In this document: piece after piece, positions 25,729-32,846 of the stretch
Numbering within the stretch: position 1 is the first letter of the stretch
Layout of the letters: the number at the start of each line of letters is the position of its first letter
Source of the DNA: Croceibacterium aestuarii
GTDB lineage: Bacteria > Pseudomonadota > Alphaproteobacteria > Sphingomonadales > Sphingomonadaceae
Assembly (NCBI RefSeq): GCF_030657335.1
Contig: NZ_CP131039.1
Coordinates: 744,001 to 808,000 of the forward strand
Direction: 5' to 3'
DNA: 64,000 bases
Program-made: the position numbers and the translations under genes
The notes under the pieces: generated by a model
Databases searched by the model: none
Seen by the model: the letters and a program-made list of their open reading frames with translations, nothing else
Told to the model about the DNA's origin: nothing

Positions 25729-27011
25729 GCTAGCCCGCGCTCGGCCAGGAAGTCCGCCACGAGCCCGACCATGCGGTCATGGTCCCAGTTCTTGGCGTCG
25801 ACCATGTCGGCGTCGATCATCAATACCGGCACGCCCGCTTCCTCGAGCGCCAGCGCCGTCAGCTTGTTGCCCGATTGCGACAGGCGGTTGTCGGGCGGCA
25901 GCAGCATGACCGCCGCATCGATCCCGCATCGTTCCGCCTCGCTGACCATCCAGCCGTTCATCCACGGCGGCAGGTGCAGCACTTCGTTGATCGAGCAGAT
26001 GCGGCTGGCGAGCGCCTCCATCGGTTTGCCCTTGACCTCGCGGATGTACTGCGGGCCGGCGAAGGGCAGGTACATCGACCAGACGAACACCGCGCCCATC
26101 GTTTGCTCGAGCGCCTGGTAGAACCCGGGATCGTGCCACACGCCGGCGCCGATCCACATCAGGCGCAGCTTCTCGTTCGACGAGGCGCCGACGCCTTGGG
26201 CGACCATGGCGCGGACCTCGTCGCGGAACTTGCGGGCGTGCTCGACCGCCCAGTCGGACCCGCGGTGCCACTGCGGGATCATGGTGTTGGTCATCTGCTC
26301 GGCTATCGAGACGGGGCAGGGACGCGCTTCGCCGATCGCCTGTGCGGCTTCCCACAGGTACTGCTCCTGCTCGTTGATGCGGTCCATCAACCGGGTGAGC
26401 TTGGCGGGATCGAAGGTCCGCCCGGTCTTGCGCTCGAGCAGGGCGATCAGGTCCTCGGTCTCGCGCATCATCAGGGCGATCCGGTCTTCCTCGTAGACCG
26501 CCTCCCACTCACTGTTCGAGCGCGCGTACCAGTCGACTTCCTTGTGCTCCCACGCCGGGGCTTCCATCGCGAAGAAATCGGTGCCCATGGCCTTGGCCCA
26601 TTGGGCAAAGACGTGCTGGATGCAGTCGCAGGTCAGCCGGGCGACGAGCACGGTCGGGGTCGGCAATCCGCCCCAGGGAGCGGTCGCCGGGTCGTTGGCC
26701 AGCGTGCAGGCGAGCCCGAGCGAGCAGTACTTGCAGGAATTCTCCGGGTATCCGGCATCGACCATCGCGTCGAAATAGCGCGCCGAAAGCTGCTTGGCCG
26801 AGATGTAGGCCGACCACCACTGGTTGGCGATCACCGGGATATCCATGGCGTGGAAGATCTCGTGCGGAGTATCGGCCTGGGCGATCACGAACGGCGCGCC
26901 CTCGTCGACGACCATGCGCTTGAGCTCCTGCCCGAAGGCCTTCTGGAAGGCGGTCGCCTCCGCCGTGCAGGCGAGGGTCTTGCGGCTTCTCACTCCGGGG
27001 CCGGCACTCAC
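25725..27011 (-). CDS. 2-hydroxyacyl-CoA dehydratase / benzoyl-CoA reductase-like subunit (large)
   Basis: A 428-residue member of the HgdB/BcrB-BcrC family, oxygen-sensitive [4Fe-4S] enzymes that dehydrate 2-hydroxyacyl-CoA or reduce aromatic CoA esters. TPHEIFHAMDIPVIANQWW corresponds to the conserved E-I-.-A motif, followed by SCKYCSLGLAC (Cys93, Cys96, Cys102) where cluster ligands are expected, and later MWIGAGVWHDPGFY. The start is GTG 27011, overlapping the CoA-transferase stop as GTGA; a longer frame into that gene is rejected. An ATPase activator (HgdC/BadG type) is not encoded in the window. Confidence 0.85.
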   Translation of the reverse strand: MSAGPGVRSRKTLACTAEATAFQKAFGQELKRMVVDEGAPFVIAQADTPHEIFHAMDIPVIANQWWSAYISAKQLSARYFDAMVDAGYPENSCKYCSLGLACTLANDPATAPWGGLPTPTVLVARLTCDCIQHVFAQWAKAMGTDFFAMEAPAWEHKEVDWYARSNSEWEAVYEEDRIALMMRETEDLIALLERKTGRTFDPAKLTRLMDRINEQEQYLWEAAQAIGEARPCPVSIAEQMTNTMIPQWHRGSDWAVEHARKFRDEVRAMVAQGVGASSNEKLRLMWIGAGVWHDPGFYQALEQTMGAVFVWSMYLPFAGPQYIREVKGKPMEALASRICSINEVLHLPPWMNGWMVSEAERCGIDAAVMLLPPDNRLSQSGNKLTALALEEAGVPVLMIDADMVDAKNWDHDRMVGLVADFLAERGLA

Positions 27012-29092
27012 TTGAACACTCCTTCGTCGTCGAGCCTGTCGATCGTCTCGTCGTCCAGCCCGCAGACCGTGCCCGCCACCTCGCGCGCATGCTCGCCCAT
27101 GCGCGGGGCGCGGTAGGGCCGGGGAACGTCGCGCGAAAAGCGGATCGGGGTGGCGATATGGCCGAACGGGCCGAGCAGCGGGTGGTCGAGCGTGACCAGC
27201 GCCCCGCGCCCGGCGAGCTGCGGATCGTGCTCGATCATGTCCTCGCAATCCTGCACCACCCCGGCGGCAAAGCCGAGGGACTGCAGCTCCGCCGCGGCCG
27301 CTTGGTCGTTCCGGGCGGCCGTCCAGGCGGCAATGTCGCGTCCCGTGTGCTCGATCAAGCGCTTCATCTGCGCTTCGTCGAACACGCTGATGGCGATCCA
27401 GCGATCCTCGCCGGCGCAGGGGAAGACGTCCTGGAAATGCACCGCGGGATCGGCATTACCGCTGCGCTGCGGCCGCTCGCCGGCCCTGGCGCGCTCGAGA
27501 TAGGGGCGCATCTGCTGGACGCAGATCTCGTACATTGAGGCGTCGATATGCCCGCCGCGCCCGGTCTGCCGCCTGGCTTGCAATGCCGCCGCCGCGCAGC
27601 CCGCCATGACGAACGGCACGATCACGTCGCCGTAAGGAACGGCGCCGGGGATTACCGGGTCGCCGCCTGCGTAGCCGGTCAGGTAGGTCCGGCCGGACAG
27701 CGCACCGCCGGTGCCGTCGACCCCCCATTCCTGCGTCAGCGGACCGGTCTGGCCGAAGACGCTGCCCGAGACCATGACCACGCCCGGATTGATCGCCTTG
27801 AGATCGTCGTAGCCGAGCCCGAGCTTGGCCATCGTGCCGGGCGAGAAGTTCTCGACCACCACGTCGGCCCACTCGATCAGTGGGCGCAGGACCTGCCACG
27901 CCGCGGGATTCTTCAGGTCGAGCGTTACGCTGCGTTTCGAGGAGTTGAGGTGGGCGAACCACGGCTTGTCGTCGAACTCGCCATGCCTTGAGGCTGCAAC
28001 CTGCACGTCGAGGCGGGCAAGGTCGGGCCGTGTCCGGCTCTCGATCTTGACCACGTCGGCACCCAGGTCGCCGAGCGTCTTGGTGGTGATCGAGCCGACC
28101 AGCGCCCAGGCGAAATCGAGCACCCTGACGCCGGACAGCGGGCCCGGGCGCTCGACGGCAGGGGATGGGCGCTTTTCCGCAGGTGCGCCTTCGCGGACCG
28201 CGGCGAAGCGCTGCGGCAGACCGTCCGGCGTGTCGAAGAAGCCGCGCGCGGCAAGGTGCGGATCGGCCAGGACGTCGGCCGGTTCGTTGACCACGCAGGC
28301 GTTGATGCCGCGGCGCAGGCCCTCGGTGGCGATCTCGTGCTTGGTCTTGCTGGCGAAGAAGGCGGCGATTGCCTCCTCCCAAACCGCCCGCGTCTCGGCC
28401 GGCAGGGTGGAGCGGTTGTAGGCCAGCCAGTCGACGCCGCGCAGCGGGTTGTCGACCAGCGTCTCGTCCATCCAGTCGGACAGCGCCTGGTTCGCCGGTG
28501 CGCCGAGCCGACCCGTCATCAGCGCGTGAAAACACCAGCCGTCGGCCAGCCGCCAGATCGCGCGGACGGTAACCTTGCCGTAGGCGAGCTTGCCGCCGAC
28601 ACGGCCAAGCTTGCGCCGATCGAACTGCCAGACGAGGGTGCCGCTGGCGCCGCGGCTGAAAGCGACCTGCTGGATCGAGACGTCGACGTGCTGGCCCTGG
28701 CCGTGCATGCCGCGAGCATAGTGCGCAGCCATCGCCCCTGCGGCCGCGGCCATGTCGGCATGGAAAGTGCAGGCATCGCCAGCCTCCTTGACCGGCGGCC
28801 GGCCCGGCTCACCGGTCACCCGCAGCGATCCCCCCATCGCCGAAGCGACGAGCTCGCCGCCCTGCCAATCGCTGCGCGGCCCGCCCGAACCGAACGGCGT
28901 CACCGAGACGTGAATCGCGGTCGCCGGGATTCCGAGATCTCTAGTTGCTTCGAAGCCGAGGTCGTCGATGACGAACGAAGCGCCCTGCACCTCGCCGCCG
29001 ATCTCGGCACCGAGCGAGGCGAGGAAGCGCGCCAGGGGCCGTTCGGCCATGCCGCCGAGCACGGCGACGCGGTGTCCGGATAGCAGGCTCAC
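27008..29092 (-). CDS. tandem (two-domain) CaiB/BaiF CoA-transferase
   Basis: A 694-residue fusion of two CoA-transferase units, about twice the usual roughly 400 residues. The first half is a degenerate CaiB domain (VAVLGGMAERPLARFLASLGAEI, then a YARGMHGQGQHVDVSIQQVAFS core). The second half, from about residue 315, is a canonical one (LSGVRVLDFAWALVGSITTKTLGDLGADVVKIE, SVTLDLKNPAAW, NFSPGTMAKLGLGYDDL, GGHIDASMYEICVQQM). The start is GTG 29092, giving a GTGA overlap with the upstream gene; its stop overlaps the next gene in the same way. Presumably it activates the pathway acid as a CoA thioester. Confidence 0.9.
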   Translation of the reverse strand: MSLLSGHRVAVLGGMAERPLARFLASLGAEIGGEVQGASFVIDDLGFEATRDLGIPATAIHVSVTPFGSGGPRSDWQGGELVASAMGGSLRVTGEPGRPPVKEAGDACTFHADMAAAAGAMAAHYARGMHGQGQHVDVSIQQVAFSRGASGTLVWQFDRRKLGRVGGKLAYGKVTVRAIWRLADGWCFHALMTGRLGAPANQALSDWMDETLVDNPLRGVDWLAYNRSTLPAETRAVWEEAIAAFFASKTKHEIATEGLRRGINACVVNEPADVLADPHLAARGFFDTPDGLPQRFAAVREGAPAEKRPSPAVERPGPLSGVRVLDFAWALVGSITTKTLGDLGADVVKIESRTRPDLARLDVQVAASRHGEFDDKPWFAHLNSSKRSVTLDLKNPAAWQVLRPLIEWADVVVENFSPGTMAKLGLGYDDLKAINPGVVMVSGSVFGQTGPLTQEWGVDGTGGALSGRTYLTGYAGGDPVIPGAVPYGDVIVPFVMAGCAAAALQARRQTGRGGHIDASMYEICVQQMRPYLERARAGERPQRSGNADPAVHFQDVFPCAGEDRWIAISVFDEAQMKRLIEHTGRDIAAWTAARNDQAAAAELQSLGFAAGVVQDCEDMIEHDPQLAGRGALVTLDHPLLGPFGHIATPIRFSRDVPRPYRAPRMGEHAREVAGTVCGLDDETIDRLDDEGVFK

Positions 29093-29964
29093 GAAACGAT
29101 CTCCGAAAGAAAGGCAGCGATTTCGTCCGCCGCACCATCGCGCGCCAGCCAGTCGCGGCGGGTGAGGACGAGCGAAGGGATGCCGGCTTGCTCGAGCGCA
29201 GCGCGCTGGGCTGGCAGGTGCCAGGCCTGCGCCTCGTCCTCCTCGATCTGCCACAGCACCGCGGCCGCCGCGTCGAGCGCCTCGATTTGCCCGAGCAGCC
29301 TTGCCCCGCTGTCGACGAATGCGCGAGGGCCGTGCGGCGAGGCGTGGACCTGGCGAGCAAGCGTCTCGAACGGATCGCCAGGCGCGCGATCGATCTCTTC
29401 GTCAAGCAGGCGCCAACTTTCTTCGAGCGTCGCGCCTGCCGCCGCAAAGCCAGCCGTTTCGATGGCGCGGTGGAGGCGGCGGTCGGGCGGCGGGGTGCCG
29501 GCGAGCAGACAGGCTGGCTTGGTGGTGTCCACGGGGCAGGGCGCCGCTCCGGGGCCCGCCGCAAGGAGCGTTTCTGCCGTCACCTCGAGCTTTCCGGCGA
29601 GCTTGCTGAGAGACTGCACGGTGTGCGTCAGACTGCTGTTGCGCGGGACCTTGGCGATATCGAGGATGACCGGCTCCGGCCCGCCGACGAGCCCGCGACG
29701 CTGCAGCTCGCAAATGTAGTAGTAGAGGCGCTGGGCGCTGTCGTCGGCGCGGCTGAACACGACGTGCGAATGCGCCCCGTATTCGTCGTGTGCCCAGCTT
29801 TCGAGGATGGCCTTGGCCCACGGCGCGAACTTGCTTTCCATCCAGCGATCCGCCGCAGGCGTCGCTCGCTCGGCGTCGAAAGCTATAGTGCCCGCGTGGC
29901 GACCCGTTGCGCGGAGCAGGCGTTGCGGCAGCTCGGGGCCGACATGAACGATGGTTGCGGTCAT
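29089..29964 (-). CDS. 2-hydroxyacyl-CoA dehydratase-like subunit (small)
   Basis: A 291-residue protein with the HgdA/HgdB-family signature in shortened form: FSRADDSAQRLYYYICELQRRGLVGGPEPVILDIAKVPRNSSLTHTVQSLSKLA, matching the DS.QR.YYY...L and lD.p...S segments of 2-hydroxyacyl-CoA dehydratase subunits. It is about 100 residues shorter than usual family members and has few cysteines. The start is ATG 29964, overlapping the dctM stop as ATGA; an upstream extension inside dctM is rejected. It is separated from the larger family member by the tandem CoA-transferase gene, and both are probably parts of one enzyme. Confidence 0.78.
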   Translation of the reverse strand: MTATIVHVGPELPQRLLRATGRHAGTIAFDAERATPAADRWMESKFAPWAKAILESWAHDEYGAHSHVVFSRADDSAQRLYYYICELQRRGLVGGPEPVILDIAKVPRNSSLTHTVQSLSKLAGKLEVTAETLLAAGPGAAPCPVDTTKPACLLAGTPPPDRRLHRAIETAGFAAAGATLEESWRLLDEEIDRAPGDPFETLARQVHASPHGPRAFVDSGARLLGQIEALDAAAAVLWQIEEDEAQAWHLPAQRAALEQAGIPSLVLTRRDWLARDGAADEIAAFLSEIVS

Positions 29965-31265
29965 GACAGCACTCCGGGCAGCCACAGCGCCATCCCGGGT
30001 ATCAGGATCAACAGCAGCAGGTGGACGAAATCGCTGGCCAGGAACGGCGCCACGCCGCGGAAGATGCGGCCGATCGAAACGTCCTTGGTCACATTCTGGA
30101 TTACGTAGAGGTTCATCCCCAAAGGCGGGTGGACCAGGCCCATCTCCATGGCCCGGGTGATGAAGATGCCGAACCACACCGGTGTCATGCCGGTGTCGCG
30201 CACGATAGGCAGCAGGATCGGCGTGGTCAGCAACATCAGCGCCAGTCCGTCGAGCACCGAGCCGAGCGCCAGCAAGAGCAGGGCTATCGCGACCAGCGTG
30301 CCGACCGGGCCGAGGTGCATCGCGGTCACCGCCCCGCTGGCGGCCGAGGCCAGTCCGGTGACGGCCACGAAGACCGAAAAGACCAGTGCGCCGATGAGGA
30401 TCAGGAAGATCATCCCGCTGGTCTTCAACGCCGCCTCAAAGGCACCGAACAGCTGCTCACGCGACAAGCCGCCGCGCCGCAGGGCCAGTATGAACGAACC
30501 CGCAGCACCGATCGCCGCCGCTTCGGGTGGGCTGATCCAGCCGAAGGCGATGCCGCCGATGACCAGCAAGATCAGGGCAACGATCTCCCAGATTCGCGCC
30601 AAGTAGCGCCAGCGTTCCGACCACGGTGCACGCTCGGATTCGGGGGCCAACCCGGGCTTCCAGCGCATGAGCAGCCAGATCACCGCGAAGTAAAAGAGCG
30701 CCTGCGTGATCCCGGGAATGATCGCTGCGGTGAACAGCTCGCCGATCGAGGTTTCGGCGATGATGCCGAACACGATCAGTGCGCCCGAAGGGGGGATCAT
30801 CTGGCCCAGCGTCCCGCCGGCCGCGACGGTGCCCGTGGCGAGGCTGTCGGAATATCCGCGTCGGCGCATTTCGGGCAGCGCGACCGAGCCGACCGTGGCG
30901 GCGGTGGCCAGACTCGATCCGTTGATCGCCCCGAAACCGGCGCAGCCGGCCACTGCGGCATAGGCGAGTCCACCCGGCCGATGCCCGACGAATCGCGCGG
31001 CGGCGGCGAACATGTCGCCGCTGGCGTTCACCGCGAGGAGGATCTGCGCCATCAGCAGGAACAGCGGCAGGGTGCCGAGCTCGTAGCGGGTCAGGGTGTC
31101 GACCGCGACCACGCCTGCCTTGATGACCGCCGCTTCGGGCCCGAGCACGACCGCCAGGCCGCCTATCCCGACCAGCCCGAGGGCGATGCCGATACGGACG
31201 CCGCCGAGGATCAGCGCGAACAATACCGCGAGGCCGAGCAGGCCGGTCAAGGGCGTGTCGTACAT
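29961..31265 (-). CDS. dctM: TRAP transporter large permease DctM
   Basis: A 434-residue polytopic inner-membrane protein, 11-12 hydrophobic helices, of the DctM family that imports acids with a sodium gradient. Landmarks are the GIALGLVGIGGL start, NASGDMFAAAARFVGHRPGGLAYA, GAINGSSLATAATVGSVALPEMRRRGYSDSLATGTVAAGGTLGQMIPPS, and PPLGMNLYVIQNVTKDVS near the end. ATG 31265 shares a base with the dctQ stop codon (TGATG). An N-terminal extension of the frame through dctQ is rejected. Confidence 0.95.
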   Translation of the reverse strand: MYDTPLTGLLGLAVLFALILGGVRIGIALGLVGIGGLAVVLGPEAAVIKAGVVAVDTLTRYELGTLPLFLLMAQILLAVNASGDMFAAAARFVGHRPGGLAYAAVAGCAGFGAINGSSLATAATVGSVALPEMRRRGYSDSLATGTVAAGGTLGQMIPPSGALIVFGIIAETSIGELFTAAIIPGITQALFYFAVIWLLMRWKPGLAPESERAPWSERWRYLARIWEIVALILLVIGGIAFGWISPPEAAAIGAAGSFILALRRGGLSREQLFGAFEAALKTSGMIFLILIGALVFSVFVAVTGLASAASGAVTAMHLGPVGTLVAIALLLLALGSVLDGLALMLLTTPILLPIVRDTGMTPVWFGIFITRAMEMGLVHPPLGMNLYVIQNVTKDVSIGRIFRGVAPFLASDFVHLLLLILIPGMALWLPGVLS

Positions 31266-31708
31266 CAGCGGTCCGCCCCACGGACCAGCCCTGCCAGCGC
31301 AATCAGCGTGCAGGCGACGAACCCGGCGTTGGCGATCAGGCGCAGGATCCGCCACGGCACGCCAACCACCTCGCTGCGCTCGTGCCCGCTCCACAGGTCG
31401 GCGGCCAGCCAGATCGAACCGCAGGCAAGGGCCGCGAACAGGCATGTCGACGCCAGCCGTGACGTCTTTGCCAGGACGTGCCGCGGCGCCCCCTGCAGGC
31501 GGTCGATGACGAGCCGCACCCGGGCGTGCCCGCCGTGAAGGGTGGCCAGGACCAGTGCGATCGTGCCCGATACCAGGATTGCCGCCTGCACCAGCTCGAT
31601 CGAGCCGATGATCGGCATGCCGACATTGCGCCCGATCACCGCAAGCGTGTCGATCGCCATGGCCGCAAGCAGCGCCGCGCCGCCGGTCCAGACGAGGATC
31701 GCGCGCAT
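31265..31708 (-). CDS. dctQ: TRAP transporter small permease DctQ
   Basis: A 147-residue protein with four hydrophobic helices, the usual size and topology for DctQ. Typical features are GRNVGMPIIGSIELVQAAILVSGTIALVLATLHGGHARVRLVIDRL. The start at ATG 31708 is one base from the CapA-like gene stop. It functions as a heterodimer with DctM. Confidence 0.92.
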   Translation of the reverse strand: MRAILVWTGGAALLAAMAIDTLAVIGRNVGMPIIGSIELVQAAILVSGTIALVLATLHGGHARVRLVIDRLQGAPRHVLAKTSRLASTCLFAALACGSIWLAADLWSGHERSEVVGVPWRILRLIANAGFVACTLIALAGLVRGADR

Positions 31709-31709
31709 G

Positions 31710-32822
31710 TCAGACCGCCTCGCGCACGGCGCCGTCGGGCGCAACAACAATCGGCGGCAGACCGGCCATCGCCGTGATCGCCTCGAGATAGCTTCGCACG
31801 TCGGCGGCCCTCTCCTCCTCGGCGAGGACCGGACGGCCAGGCGCTTCGACGAATACCGGGACGATCGAGGCCCGGGGCGGTTCTCCCGGCGCTATGGTTA
31901 TCCGCCCCAGAAATGCGAGTTTGGCCTCGGGATGGAACGGTGCGAGGTCGTACCCCTCTTCCGGCTCGAAGCCGAACAGTTCGCGGCGCTTGCGGGCCCA
32001 CTCGGCGCGTGCCGGGTGGTCCTGCGCCGGAGACAGCGCTCGGGTCACGACGCAGCCGTTGCCCAGGCCGTGGAAGATCGGCCGCCCGCCATGAAATTCG
32101 ATGCCGCGGGCAATGTGCGCGTGGTGCGAAATGACCGCATCGGCCCCCCGTTCGACAGCCATCTGCGCGATCGGCCGCTCGTAGGATTCGAGCATCGCCG
32201 GGGTATGCACGCGGCCCTTGTGCATTGCGACCAGAACGACGTCCGCCGCTTGCCGAGCCGCTGCGATATCGGCCGACAGGATGTCGCCTGCCTCGCGCTC
32301 GATCCCGGCTATACGCGAGCGCGGCGAAACCGGTTCGCCATTGGCGGTCCTGAGCGGGAGGTATGCTGCGCCCGCTCGCGAAGCGCTTGCCCGGCTGAAT
32401 TCTGGCCCGACGCAGTTGTAGCTCAGCAGCGCCACGCGCATTCCGCCCGCCTCCACAATGGCCGGTTCTCGCGCTTGATCGATGTCCATCCCGGCGCCCG
32501 CGTGGGCAATCGCCAGGACGTCGAGGCCCGCGATGGTATCGGCGATCCCGCGCGCCCCGCAGTCCGCGATGTGGTTGCCCGCCAGGCTGACCATTGAAAT
32601 TCCAGCGCGGGCGATGGCAGCGAGGTTTTCCGGCGGCGCGCCAGGCGCCGGCACGTCGCCGGAAACTTCGCCGCGGCAATCGGTGTGCGGCACTTCGAGA
32701 TGTCCGATCGCCAGGTCTGCCCCGCGCAGGGCCGGGGCAATGCCGGAAAGCCAGTGATCGGCATCAGGTTCGTCGAGGACGAGGTCGCCCGTGACGACGA
32801 TTTCCACACCGGCTTTCGACAC
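31710..32822 (-). CDS. CapA-family metallophosphatase-like protein
   Basis: A 370-residue protein of the CapA/PgsA family (calcineurin-like metallophosphatase fold): VVTGDLVLDEPD at the start, SMVSLAGNHIADCG with the conserved N-H pair, VLVAMHKG, and SHHAHIARGIEFHGGRPIFHGLGN carrying metal-binding His residues. Family members act in poly-gamma-glutamate export in capsule operons, but this one has no signal peptide and no capsule genes around it. It probably begins at GTG 32822, preceded by GGGGG. It lies between the TonB receptor and the TRAP permeases, so a hydrolytic or ligand-handling role in this pathway is more likely than capsule synthesis (inference). Confidence 0.85.
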   Translation of the reverse strand: MSKAGVEIVVTGDLVLDEPDADHWLSGIAPALRGADLAIGHLEVPHTDCRGEVSGDVPAPGAPPENLAAIARAGISMVSLAGNHIADCGARGIADTIAGLDVLAIAHAGAGMDIDQAREPAIVEAGGMRVALLSYNCVGPEFSRASASRAGAAYLPLRTANGEPVSPRSRIAGIEREAGDILSADIAAARQAADVVLVAMHKGRVHTPAMLESYERPIAQMAVERGADAVISHHAHIARGIEFHGGRPIFHGLGNGCVVTRALSPAQDHPARAEWARKRRELFGFEPEEGYDLAPFHPEAKLAFLGRITIAPGEPPRASIVPVFVEAPGRPVLAEEERAADVRSYLEAITAMAGLPPIVVAPDGAVREAV

Positions 32823-32846
32823 TTTACCCCCGCGCTCGCCTGCGCC

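Noticed and set aside
30021-31538. A 505-codon plus-strand frame, Gln/Arg/Asp-rich
   Set aside because: Opposite dctM and dctQ; composition typical of antisense of membrane-protein codons.
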